Source of the DNA: Leucaena leucocephala
Lineage: Eukaryota; Streptophyta; Magnoliopsida; Fabales; Fabaceae
DNA: 64,000 bases
Assembly (NCBI GenBank): GCA_037074615.1
Contig: CM073558.1
Location: forward strand, 18,025,001-18,089,000
Direction of reading: 5' to 3'
In this document: positions 34,435-45,999 of the stretch, piece by piece
Position numbering within the stretch: the first letter of the stretch is position 1
Layout of the letters: each line of letters starts with the position of its first letter
The notes under the pieces: generated by a model
Told to the model about the DNA's origin: nothing
Database searches by the model: none
Seen by the model: only the letters and a program-made list of their open reading frames with translations
Translations under genes and position numbers: made by a program

Positions 34435-35212
34435 GCCTTAAACCTGACCATTGAACCATTAGCTTTCCCTTTGACTCTAAAGACTCACTCACATCCAATA
34501 CGTTTTTGCCTCTGTTTGTATGGATTCAGAGGTAACCATAAGGTCATTAAAGGAATCTTGGTTGGCAGGTACATTTGTTTTAATTTAGTTATGCATCTAA
34601 GGCAATTAATTAGGAGTTAAATTCACTTATATTTGAACAATTTCCTGCTGAATAAGATCTTTAAATCTGCAGCTCATATTTTTTTTCCTTAATTTTTATG
34701 TCATACTTTGCTTCTGTCCATTACTTCTTTCTGAAATAAGTTTTTATTTTATTGGTTAAAAAAAATACATATTTTAAGCATGGTCATAGTTTTGTCAAGA
34801 TGTTTCCAGGTTCTTCTGTGTTTTTTTTTAGTTACATCATGAGAATTTGAGTTCTGGTTACTACCCATACTCCACGGCACCATTTGAAAGACCTATCAAA
34901 AAATAATCTGTTGTGTCCAGTTCATACTTGAACAATTATGTGACTGATTTGATTTTAAGGACTAAATTACTATATCAAGTCATTATGCAGTTTCAAATCA
35001 AGCTTATTCTGAACTAAAAAATCACATGTCATTGATTAACTTTATTTTTTGAACATCTCAACAGCCTTTCAAATGTAAAATGACTTAAAGCTTCAGAAGT
35101 TTGCTTCAAAAAGGTTGTCATTAGATTGATATAACTATCATCCCCTTCGTGCTACATAAGATTATAACAACAACGTATGAAGTTTAGTAGGTTCTTTTCT
35201 ATAGCTAGGTTG

Positions 35213-35253
<41 letters not shown>

Positions 35254-35650
35254 TTTTTAGATTCCTTTCTGTAACTAGGCTGAGTTAACATTATTATGCA
35301 AACTATTGTCGATTTTGATCCCTTGAGTATTTTGGATTATTCAACACAAGAACATGAAAACAAGACTACTTTTCAACAACCTGCATACTTGCTTTCCTTG
35401 AAAAGCTTGATTAAAGTTCAATAACTTCCTAAAACCTAAAATTCCCTTGTTGAAGATTTACTTTCTTGAGGATCAGTTACTATATATGCATACTTGGTAA
35501 GTTATTTATTAAATCCCCAACAAAACTGAGATGCTAAAGAATCAATGTAAGCAGGGAGTTATCAGATAAGGAATAACTCAGGAAAGACTGTGAAGTTAGA
35601 TTTCACCTAAAGTCATTCTAGAGATTGCCTTGACAAGAGATAAAGGAAGT
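34430..35650 (-). mobile_element. Old copia element, right part
   Basis: Continuation of the minus-strand copia interrupted by the young element. The first about 110 bases read on the minus strand as the RT segment VFRVKGKANGSMVRFKAH, broken by a stop. The region 35090-35570 is LTR-like and resembles 22540-22990. It contains an (AT)n run at 35212-35248. Most gag/integrase sequence is missing, so the old element was deleted internally before or after the insertion. Confidence 0.6.
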
Positions 35651-37270
35651 ATTAAATCCAAATGAAAAGTGCGCGCGTACGAGTTTGTATAACACGATGC
35701 CCGAGACATATTATGCAGAGAAAATCCACATATCTAATTTATTTTATAGAATTTAGATGCCCTAAAGAGGAAAACCAAAGAAAAAGGATCTCCTTTTTGA
35801 CCTGTAACTCTTTCACTATCTGAATGGAGTTACTTGCATATCCAAAGTTAGAAGGAAAGGTATGCTAGGTGTTCAGATTAAGAAGCAATGTACTATTTAA
35901 ATCTGATGTTGGTGATCAAAAAGTTTGGCCAAGAAGCCCCTCTTGTTACAAAACTTGGCAACATCCTATGTGAATTCCTACGCGTCATATTAACTGCACT
36001 ATATTACTTGTAAATAGTATGACTTGTTAGTTTCGATCTAGGTGGCTGAAACAGTTAACAAAACTGCCGCATAAAAGGAAATATGTAAATGTTATAAGTT
36101 TCCAGAATGGTATAGCCACTAACATGAAATTGAAGGCATGGCCATGTCTTGTAAGCACAAAAGAAATGCTGGGACATAAGTTGAAGGGAATAGGAAAATC
36201 AAGTTCTTTTGGGTTTTGCTTCATGAGTATCCCAAGGCGAATCGAAATATGCTAAGCTAAAATCTAGTCAATTCTTGTTTTTGGGATGTTCTATCAGTTC
36301 AGAGTTAATAGTCAAAAGTAAGAGAGGCTAATATAGTAGTAATGTAGGAAAATGCTTAAGAAGAAGGTTAAAAGATCAGAAACAGAAAGAAAAAGCATAG
36401 CTGAAAGAAATAACAGTGAATGGCATCACATAAAATCCCCAATACCTGGCCTGCTAATTCAATTGGCATTTACATTTCAAAATATATAATTTCTCTCCAT
36501 ATGTCAAGGGATGATTACACCATCTTAAAAAGCATTAAAGAACAACAAGAGGTTGGTAGTTAATGATTTGTCTCATACCTCATTAGGGCATACACTTGAA
36601 TGGCACTAGTAATGTGAAGACTATGTTGGTAGATAATCTATAAAAGGTTTTCTATAAATATGTTTGGAGTAGTAAGATTTGTCTTATCCTCATTAACTTA
36701 CAGTTTCAAGTCATAAGTAAAAAGAGTCAGAAATCAAGAAACTTGATTTGTTCCCTCATTCTTTCTTGTGGCAAAATCATCCTAGTAGAGGAGAGAGAGA
36801 CACATGTAACAGCAGAGTACTGCATTTTTATCTTTCTCTCACGTAGAAGGACAAATCGAAGAGAACTCAAATCGTGAATTTCTGCTATTACTGATTTTAG
36901 TGTATAAATACATGACATAATCACCCATAAATGATAAGTTCATTACATCAATTTTAGTTGCCAATCAAGTTAATTTGGTTGAAAAAATAAAGGAAAATTT
37001 CCTATTAGATATTTAGATCTATTCCAAATGATTATGCAATTTTAAAGGAAACCCATCTTGAAGAGATTATTCATAGAAAGCTTCCTTAAATAGTTAAATG
37101 TAAAGGAAAAGGTAATCTGAACTAATTACAATAAAGAATAAATTTGAATTTCCAATTTTCTTATGGTACTAATATAACCACAATAAAAATAGGAAATTTT
37201 TCAAGGGATTACAATGAAAATCAATAAATAAAACAAGAACTACAACTATTAAACTCAACAAATAAAATAA
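35651..37270. other. Gene-free spacer
   Basis: Downstream of the DOMON-b561 gene. Short frames only; no family recognised. Confidence 0.45.
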
Positions 37271-37274
37271 TGTT

Positions 37275-40200
37275 TTAGTCGTCGTCGTCATCTTCATCAT
37301 CACTCCACTTTCTCATCTCAAAAATGAAAGCAATGAAAACTAAAATGGCAAGAACAATGCCATAACCTATCTTCCAAGCACTTCCTTCATGACCTATATG
37401 GATTCCATAGAAAATGTTAGCTATTGCAATAATTATCAAGATTCTTCCTGTGTTGTGATGGTACCAATTCCAATATTTTCTTGCTTTTGATTCCTTGTTT
37501 GGCCTTGCCAGAATAGCCATCACCTGCATCAAACCATGTAATTCACCATATTAATTAGGGTTTTGCTTGATTCATTTAAACTAATTATTGTTATTTTGAA
37601 TTATTATATTTGATTATTGAAGTTCTTTAAATTTGATCCCTTACTATTAGCCCTTGAAGTTTTAGAATGAAATTAGATTAGATTTCTCAATTTTCACAAT
37701 TAATAAGACAGTTTATTTTTTATGTATATAGTCCTTTAAATATTTTAAACTTATTTTCTAATATTCACAATTAAAAAATGAAAACCTGAATATTTGAGCC
37801 ATTCAAACTAATTAATTTAGGACTATTAGTTTTTTTTTTTTGTGAAAATGACTCTGTCTAATTCTAGCTGTCTATTTTCCCCAAAGCCAATAATAAATTT
37901 ACATGCAAATATTAAAAAAAAAACTCTAATAAGTTGTACTATTCATTAGTCATGAACAATACAGCTTAATCATCATATTCCCTGCAACACACAAACAACA
38001 CTCATAACCATGGTAAATCCATTCAAGAGTTTTGATCTGAGTTGAGTTTAAAACTACTTTATTTTGAGTAAATAAAAAAAAGGTGCAATCAGTCATATTT
38101 GTATTTCAGTAACTATATTTATTGAATTATGTGTTATTTATACATGAATATTCTATTTATTTGTGTGTTGATATTTGTTTATTCAAACATTACTTTTTTT
38201 AGGGTTATATATAAATATTTTTTATATATTTTAATTAAATTATATTGTTTTAATCATAATTAGATTGAAACATTCAATCATAATTGGATCACTAACTCCT
38301 GAAGCATTAACTCAACCAGTTTAACGACCAGTCCAGTTCTCAGTATATTGCTAGTAACAACTAAAAGAAGATCAACAAGAAAGGAAAGAAAATATGAAAT
38401 ACCTGAAGGCAAGCCAAGACAAAAACAATGATTCCAAGGGTTTTGTGGATGACAAAATCAGCATGAAGTTGATCAATCAAGGCAAGCCCAGTAATGAGCC
38501 CAATGAGCCCAAGAATGAAGCCCAATGACTGAACTGAGACATGGAAGTAAAACCAAGATGGGTCCCATTGCTTGAAGTGGCGAGCAATTATTGCTCCCAT
38601 TATGATCAATATTCCCCAACCCAATATGTTCATCAATCCATGTGTTCTTTTTAGGCTCACAATTGATTTCCCTGATAATGATGATGACGACGAAGAAGAT
38701 CCTGTTTCAGGTTCAAAAGTCATAATTGGGGTGAATCTTGTTTCAATTCAATCAATACCAACTTAAAGTTATTACAAGTCACACTATTCATAAATCATAA
38801 ACCATATTCCTTGTAGATAAAAAATTGGCTAAAATTAATTAAAAACAATAAAAATATAAAAAATGGAACTTGTTTTTCAAAAACCACCCTTAGTTATAAA
38901 AAAAGAGTAAGAGAGAGAGAGAGAGTGGACGTTTAATACAATAAGACTAACCAATAATTAATTTAAATAAAAATAAAAATGACAGTAAATATTTCTTACA
39001 AGCTGTTAGTGTTTCTTATAAATAGGAACATATCATTCTTCTCTAAATTTTACCTAGTGGAAGGCTAATGTACTAGGCTACCATTTATAATGCAAGAGGT
39101 TAATCCATCACATTAAATTTTTATTAGAAGATATATCTATATTTAATACTCAATAATATTTTAAATATAATTATTTTTAATATTATTATATAGGAAGATA
39201 CGTGTAATTTGAAAAAAAAAAAAGAAGATAATTTATGAGTGATATGTGCATGTTTTGCACATTTACCTACATTCCTTAGACTTCAAGATATATGTACAAT
39301 CCTTTTTGCAAATAGAACAAAATTTACACTTTGGACAAAACTAAAGGAAAAAAAACCATAATTACATTAGACTGTCAAATTATTGAAGCTAAAACTTTCA
39401 TGGGAGGAATAGTGTTGGTTGACTTTTTCAAGTTTGGCGAAGAGTCAGTTCAGATCAAACGTTTCAACTTATTGACTTAATATGAGAAGCAAACAATTTA
39501 ACATGATGTTCAAGAATGTTCACTCAACAACCCCTAATCTGACTTATATAGAAGTGGGCCTTCAATCTGATCATGACTTCACAAAACTAACTAACTTAAA
39601 GCTTAACTATTAATAGTACCATAATTCTACTAATTATATGTAGACCAAAATACTTCCCATTTATTACTTTTTTTTTATTTTAAAAAATCAACTAATGAAA
39701 CAAGTCACCCACTTCTTGTTCAACTATCTAACCTTTCCTTAAGACATAGCAAAGTATAGCATAATAACGATTGCCTCTATTTGCCACAAAACCTTGACGT
39801 GTGGATGAAATATAAACTTTTTTTACATTAATTAATTCTGATATTATTAAAGGCAGATGCATACAACTCCCCTGACATTTCAAAATCTAAATTTAACCCC
39901 CCCCCAATATTGTATTTTTTGTTATGGACCCTTTGCCGTTAACTTACCGTTATCCTTTTGATAGAATTTGTCACGTCAGATCAATAGAAGAAGATACATC
40001 ACATTCTACATACTATATAAGATAATAATTTTATATTAAGTATATCATTTTTATATAAGGGTAAAAATGTCATTTTATCATTCAGAAAGAAAAAAACCCT
40101 CATTCCCTTTGGCTGCCGTCTGCAATGCACCCTTCTCTCAATTCTTTAGTCGCTATCACAACAACCCTAAAGCGGGAACCCCATTTTCTGTAAGTCCCCT

Positions 40201-43200
40201 TCCCAAAGGAAGGCTGTTTTATCTCCTCCTCACTCCCAACAATTTTCTCGTATCTCTCTAAATGAAATTTTCTATATGCTTGCATTGGATTTTCAGTGTG
40301 TTGCAATAAAAGAGGGCAAGAGTGGTGATGCAGACATCTTTCTACGCTCCCTTGTTGCAAAAATGCTTGGATACAAGTTCTGTTTCAGGTGTACAAATTG
40401 TGAGAAAGGGTGGGGAATGAGGGTTTTTTTTTCCTTAATGATAAAATGACATTTTTACCCTTATATAAAAATGATATAATTACTATAAAATTATTATCTT
40501 ATATAGTATGCCACTTAGGATGTGATGTATCTTCTATTGATCTTATGTGGTAAATTCAGTTAAAAAAATAACAGTAAATTAACTGCAAGGGGTCTATAAT
40601 AATAAAAAAAAATACAATATTAGGGATAAATTCACTTTCTCATCTTTTGATACAGCATTTAATGGGTTATTTCCTAAATGTCCTCCTAACCATACTCTAA
40701 TGCAATATAAAAGTATTTAAAGATAATGTTTGTTAGGAGTAAAAATGAAAAGAGATACAAATTTAAAACAACTTTATTGTTTTAACTAACTCATCAAATG
40801 ATGAGTTAGTTAAAAGGGAGTTATATATAAGACCAGAAAGAGTAACTTAGTTCCTAAAGCTAACCTGTTGCAGTAGCATAATTGAAGGTAGTGGAGGCTT
40901 TGTCTTGGTGCTGAGCTAGGGCAAAGCTTGGAGCCGAAGGAAACACACCCGTGGGTCCGACGGCGAAAACGAGCCGGGACAAAGGCTGGGTGGTCTGCAA
41001 CTGAAAGGCGAGGAAGAGACGAGAGGATTGAGAAGTGATTAGGGTTGAGTTGGCGACAAATTGTAAGTTTCCTCTATCAGGGACAACTTGGGATGGTGCA
41101 TAACCACCAAGATAGTACTGCTTCAAGCCTGCAGTACCAGAACCAGTGGATGGGACCCAACCAACAATGGCGCTTGACCCCACCATGCCCCCATTGGGAG
41201 AGAACCCCATGGCTATGTAACTGTTCTTGTCTGGTGCTGAGAGAATGAAGCTCCATATGTATGATGAACTCTGAGAATACTGCATAATTTTTGTATGCGT
41301 ATATTCATGGTGGTGTTAGAACGTTGATTAATTAATCTACTAAGATCTAAATAACTAATTTATAGAAATTAAAAAAATTAGTTAATTTATTTATTTATAA
41401 AATATATATGCTTGCTGGTTTCCCTTATTTGTATTGGAAACTACTCCTTTAATAAAAAGATCCTCTTGTACAATTAGTAGGGAGAGTTTATAGAATAAAT
41501 ATTATAAATTTTAGAGATAAATTATATTAAAGTACTCCCTTGGTACAAGTTTAAGTTTTAAATAATTAAATTACGTAAGTAAAAAAATTAGTTAAAATTA
41601 GTTATTAAAGATAATAAATACATAAAAATATAACTTATTTTCCACGAAACACAACTTTACTATGAAGAGGGTGAGTAGAAGAGAGATTGAGTGGAAAAGG
41701 CTATAAGAAATAATGAGTGAAAAAAAGAGATAAGAGATATATATAATTAATTAGGGATAAAAATAAAAAAATATGTTAAATGATTAGACAAATCCAAATT
41801 AATCTTATATAAAAAATCACACCACCCCTTCAATAATTTAAAGCTTATATTTTGAACCGAAGGAGCATTATATTTAGAATCAAAAGAAAACCTTCAACTA
41901 TAATTCTTATATTTAGGATGGGAGGAAGTAGCTAGTAACGATTTTTATTTTAAAAATGAAATGAATAATGTGGCTGGTTTTTGTGTATGGAATTGTTGAT
42001 CTTAATATCAAGGATTATTTGTAGCGAAATAAGTTGAAGAACATATGATGAATTGTGCTTACTCTGAGGATCAAATCTTGAGCATTCCAAACAGGGAAGC
42101 AATTGAGATTGGTTGTATCAAATGGAAAAACAGCATTCAAATTCAGCTTATTCCCACAAGAGTCCCCTATTTGTGTTGATGAAGAAGATGAAGATGAAGA
42201 AGAGCTTCCACCTGCTTGTGATTGTGAATTCCCAGTTCTGCCTGAACAATATTTACAAAGTAATTAATTAATTATTCATATTAGACAAACTAATAATGCA
42301 AACTTTCATTTCTATCATAATTAATTAATTAATGATATTATGCAGTGTGCCTCGTTTTGTCCTTCATTTTTTCTTATTATTTCCTTTTTCTATATAAACA
42401 AGGAAAAATATATTTTCCCTCCTTTTTTTTCTCTATTTCTTCATCTAATTTTCTCTCTATAGGGTCAATGCCTTATTATATATTTTTTAAAAGAAAAAGA
42501 ATGAATGATATCAAACTTAGGTATGATATAAGAGGGAAATAATTAAACAAGTTTTCAACGGAATATATAGTTCATAGATGTATTAGAAGAATTGAATCGC
42601 TTCAAATTTATGTGTTATTAAAAATTATAACCCAAAAAAAATCACTACTAAATTGAGAGAAAAACGTTAGGTTAGGTGGCCTTAACCCTTTCGCCTAAAT
42701 AATATATATACCTTCAAAAGTGGACGTAAAAGATAAAAGTTTCATGAACAATATAATTTCATACCTTTCGTGGTCCTATATTGGTAATGGTTCCCTTAAT
42801 TGTTTACTGGTTGTGGGAAATTTTACGTGAAATCTAAGAAATAAACTAGACTTATATTGTTTGATGCAATTTTTTTAATTTTATATTAATTTTCTTTCAT
42901 TTTTTTTGAAATATTAAAACTTAGTTATGTTGCAATCTAATGTGATGAACACAATCTTAAAAAGATAGTGCAACCTAAAAAAATAGCCTATTAGGAGAAA
43001 TGATGGACTCATAATAATGTCATCCCCTATAAGAACTGACATCCTTGAAAGCCCCACACTATAATACTTCACTTGAATCTACTGGTCATAACCCTTTGTA
43101 GTTAGTCTATTTATGAACATCAGATTTTCAAAGTATGTGTTTGGATAAGATTTTAGAAAATGATTTATAAAAAAAAGGATTTTTAGGTAACTTTTGAAAA

Positions 43201-45949
43201 AAGGCTTTTAGAAAAGAGTTTATGAAAAAAGTGGTTCTAAATAAATGAGTGTTTAGATAGTTATTATCAAAAGGATTTTTGTAATTGAAAAATTATCAAA
43301 AATGATATAATTTTATTAAAAGTATGAGAGATGAGAGATAATGGAGAAAATAGAAGAGAGATGAGAGATAGTAGAAAAGATAAAAGAGAGAGAAGAGAGG
43401 AGATATAGTGAAAAGGATAAATAAGAGAGGGTGTAAGAAAAAATAAGGGTAAAATAGTAATTGAGTAGTTCATAAGTTATTTTACTGTTCTAAAAATTAC
43501 TCTGGCCAGCTTATCTGAAACTATAGTTTTAAACTATAATTTGATCTAAAAGTCTTTTTGGACAAATATGACTATTTATTTTAAAAAAATTTTAAACTAA
43601 GGTTTAAGCCAGAAGCCCTTTTAAAATTTAAGTTTGAGGGTTTCCCAAACATGCCCTAAATGAAGACACCAATGTAATTAACACAAATCTAAAGAGAGAA
43701 TGCACTATAATTCTATAAATTATATCTTATATTAAAGGCCAAATGTAGTAAAAAATATTATTAAAATTAACGATTATACATAAAAAAATTAAATATACAA
43801 TCAATAGTGTGTATATTCTCACAAATTATATTTAAAACCCAAAATTCTCTAAAAATAGAAGAAAATTTTATATAGTTTTAATAAAATTTATAAGTAACTG
43901 ATATTATTATTTATTTTTCAAGAGAAATTTGTGTATATATTTTATAAATAAAAATAAAAAATATGTGCAGTTTTGAGAAAAATCTCAGTGTAAGTTTGAA
44001 AATAAAAAAGTTATAATTTAATAAAAAAAAAAAGAAATAGTGCAAATGTTTTTCTCTTTCAATTTTTCTTCTTCATAATAAAACACCTTACCGACTCCTC
44101 TAAATTTGTGTAGGTTAAGGAACAAAATATGAACGTCACAATTCAATCCCAACCACAACCATAATGATCTCCAATGATGTTTACTTTGACCTTTAACCGC
44201 TAATTACTCTTATTTTATCTTCACATTAATAATAACAAAATACTATTATGCCTATATTAATTAAGAAACAAAATATATGAAACTTCCCACTAATTCCTTC
44301 GTTGCTCATCACCAATCCTTTTCAATTTATTCCTTCTTCTATTAGCCAAATGCTAATTCTCATTCTTATCACTATTTAAGTTCATACGTTGCATGAAATA
44401 TGATAAAAATATTGATGTTAATTCTTGAAAATAATTTAGAATAATACAATCCTCACTCTCTTAAATTTATACGAATTTTAATTTTGGTCATTCAAAGAGA
44501 TAAAATGGTCCAAACTTTATTAAATTATAAAAATCAATATTTTAAATGGAAAGAGAATGATAAAAATTAAAATAAATACGAATTTGAGAGACTAAATATT
44601 GTATTAACCTAAATAATTTTTACTTTTTAAATTATAAAGGTTAAATTACACAACATTCTCCCAAATTTTGAATAAATTATGCAAAAAGAACATTCTCAAC
44701 ATTTAAAACTTAATAACAAAACTAAATTAATCTCTTTTTTTCAATAATATTTTTTAGATCTTATTATCAAGTATCTAAATTCGAGGTCTATATGAATAAA
44801 TCCCAAATTCAATTATAAACTCCTTAAATTATAACTTCTTCAAATTTTGAGTTATATACGTATAAAGCCCTCTAAACTTTAAAATACATGTAAATAAATA
44901 AATGAACAAAAAATATTAGTACGGAGTTATATGTATAAATTTAAAAAGTTTAGGATTCATTATAACATTTTATTTTATTTTTTTAAAAAAATCTATATAT
45001 AAGATATAGTTAGTGGGAGTTATGCCTAATTTCACCGATTAACTATGAATAGATAAAAGTAACCTTGGATTCTAATTCATTATTTTATATTAACTTTTGA
45101 TTGATTATATAAATTATGAATAGATAAATGCGTCATTTTCGGTAAGATATACCAACCGGAAGTGTAGTCAATTCTGACGGAGACCTTATCAAGGTGCTTC
45201 ACAAGTTGATAACTTGGAGCTGAAGGAAACAAGCCGGTGGGTCCTGTGGCGAATAACAGCCACGGAGACGGCGGTGAAGTGGTGGTGGTTGCCAACTGAA
45301 ACACCATGTACACACGACCTGACTCCATTGTTATGAAGCTTGAATTCCCTATCACTTGCAGGTTGCCTTTGTCCGGCACCACCTGGACTGGAGTCAAGCC
45401 TCCCAGATAATACTGCTTTATCCCGCCACTGCTTCCCGCCCCCGCCACCCACCCCACCATCGCGCTCGAACCGGCCATTGAACCGTCCGCCGAGAACCCC
45501 ATTGCTATGTACGAGTTAGTGTCCGGTGTGGAGAGAATGAAACTCCACAAGTTTGAAGACGTCTGAACATACTGTATAGAAATGATAATATATATATATA
45601 TAATATTACTAATATTTTTCAATATTAAGTGAACATCTCTTTCTTCTTCACATGAGAGACAACTCAAATCCATATATCAGTAACTCATCTTAATTACAGT
45701 GCATTTGAGAACCAAATATCTGTTAGATGAAGAAGAAGAGCTTACTCTGAGAATGAAACCTTGAGAATCCCAGACAGAGAGACAATGGAGGTTAGAAGTA
45801 TCAAAAGGGATAGGGACTTGGAGGTTGAGATTGCAAGTGCATGAGTCTTCTGTTTGTTGTGAACTTACATGATAACAATTGAGTGTGAAGAAGAAGAAGA
45901 AGATGGATATTTGCAGACATGTCTTCAATTCATTATTTCTCATCTCCAT
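37275..45949 (-). CDS. Tandem-DOMON cytochrome b561 protein (predicted six-exon gene)
   Basis: Exons: 45949-45746, 45571-45157, 42241-42063, 41279-40865, 38701-38403, 37523-37275. All introns are GT-AG and phases match throughout; total 1761 nt, 586 residues. Domains: signal peptide 1-30, DOMON 1 about 47-200, Ser-rich linker about 207-230, DOMON 2 about 240-400, b561 four-helix core about 420-575, acidic tail. Each DOMON has the GFS..G.M.GSSA.VGW motif and a late His (VKHLDK, AQHQDK), the heme-ligand pair known in AIR12. The b561 part shows the expected His positions (KRTHGLMN, WFYFHVS, FVIHKTLG, WYHHNTGR) and closely resembles At3g07570-type proteins. Likely role: electron transfer across a plasma or other membrane. 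Alternatively two genes: the exon at 42241 needs a phase-1 upstream exon, and the 45157 donor supplies exactly that, which is why I join them. Confidence 0.68.
39850..40660. mobile_element. Long-TIR (Pack-MULE-like) element in an intron
   Basis: The left arm (about 39850-40110) and right arm (about 40411-40660) are inverted copies over roughly 250 bp. Shared blocks include AAGGGTAAAAATGTCATTTT, ATATAAGATAATAATTTTATA, GATCAATAGAAGA and AACCCTCATTCCC. The central 300 bp is GC-richer and looks like captured host exon sequence. No transposase frame. It lies in the intron between the second DOMON exon and the b561 exons. Exact ends and target duplication unresolved. Confidence 0.7.
41533..41870. 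mobile_element. Stowaway-like MITE in an intron
   Basis: Begins TACTCCCTTGGTACAAGTTT and ends AAACTTGTACC-like inverted sequence (TTTTGAACCGAAGGAGCATTA). AT-rich, non-coding, in the intron between DOMON 2's two exons. Confidence 0.5.
43134..43658. mobile_element. hAT-like MITE, copy 1
   Basis: Starts TGTGTTTGGATAAG and ends TTTCCCAAACATGCCC, with GA-rich (GAGAGATGAGAGATA) and TAGTTCATAAGTTATTTTACTG blocks inside. The same blocks recur in order at 57137-57650 and 57831-58310. It lies in the 2.9-kb intron between the two DOMON exon pairs. Confidence 0.6.
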
Positions 45950-45999
45950 TATGAGATTTTTGTGTTTGGGAATTTGATAACAGGTTTGTTTTAGATTTA

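Noticed and set aside
42687..42748. Candidate first exon for a stand-alone downstream DOMON-b561 gene (ATGAAACTTTTATC context, phase 1 donor)
   Set aside because: Phase fits, but it encodes only about eleven residues with no signal peptide; the upstream DOMON exon pair is a better partner.
45080..45156. Read-through extension after the first DOMON exon
   Set aside because: Extra codons lie beyond the GT donor that gives the family's 415-bp exon length; probably intron.
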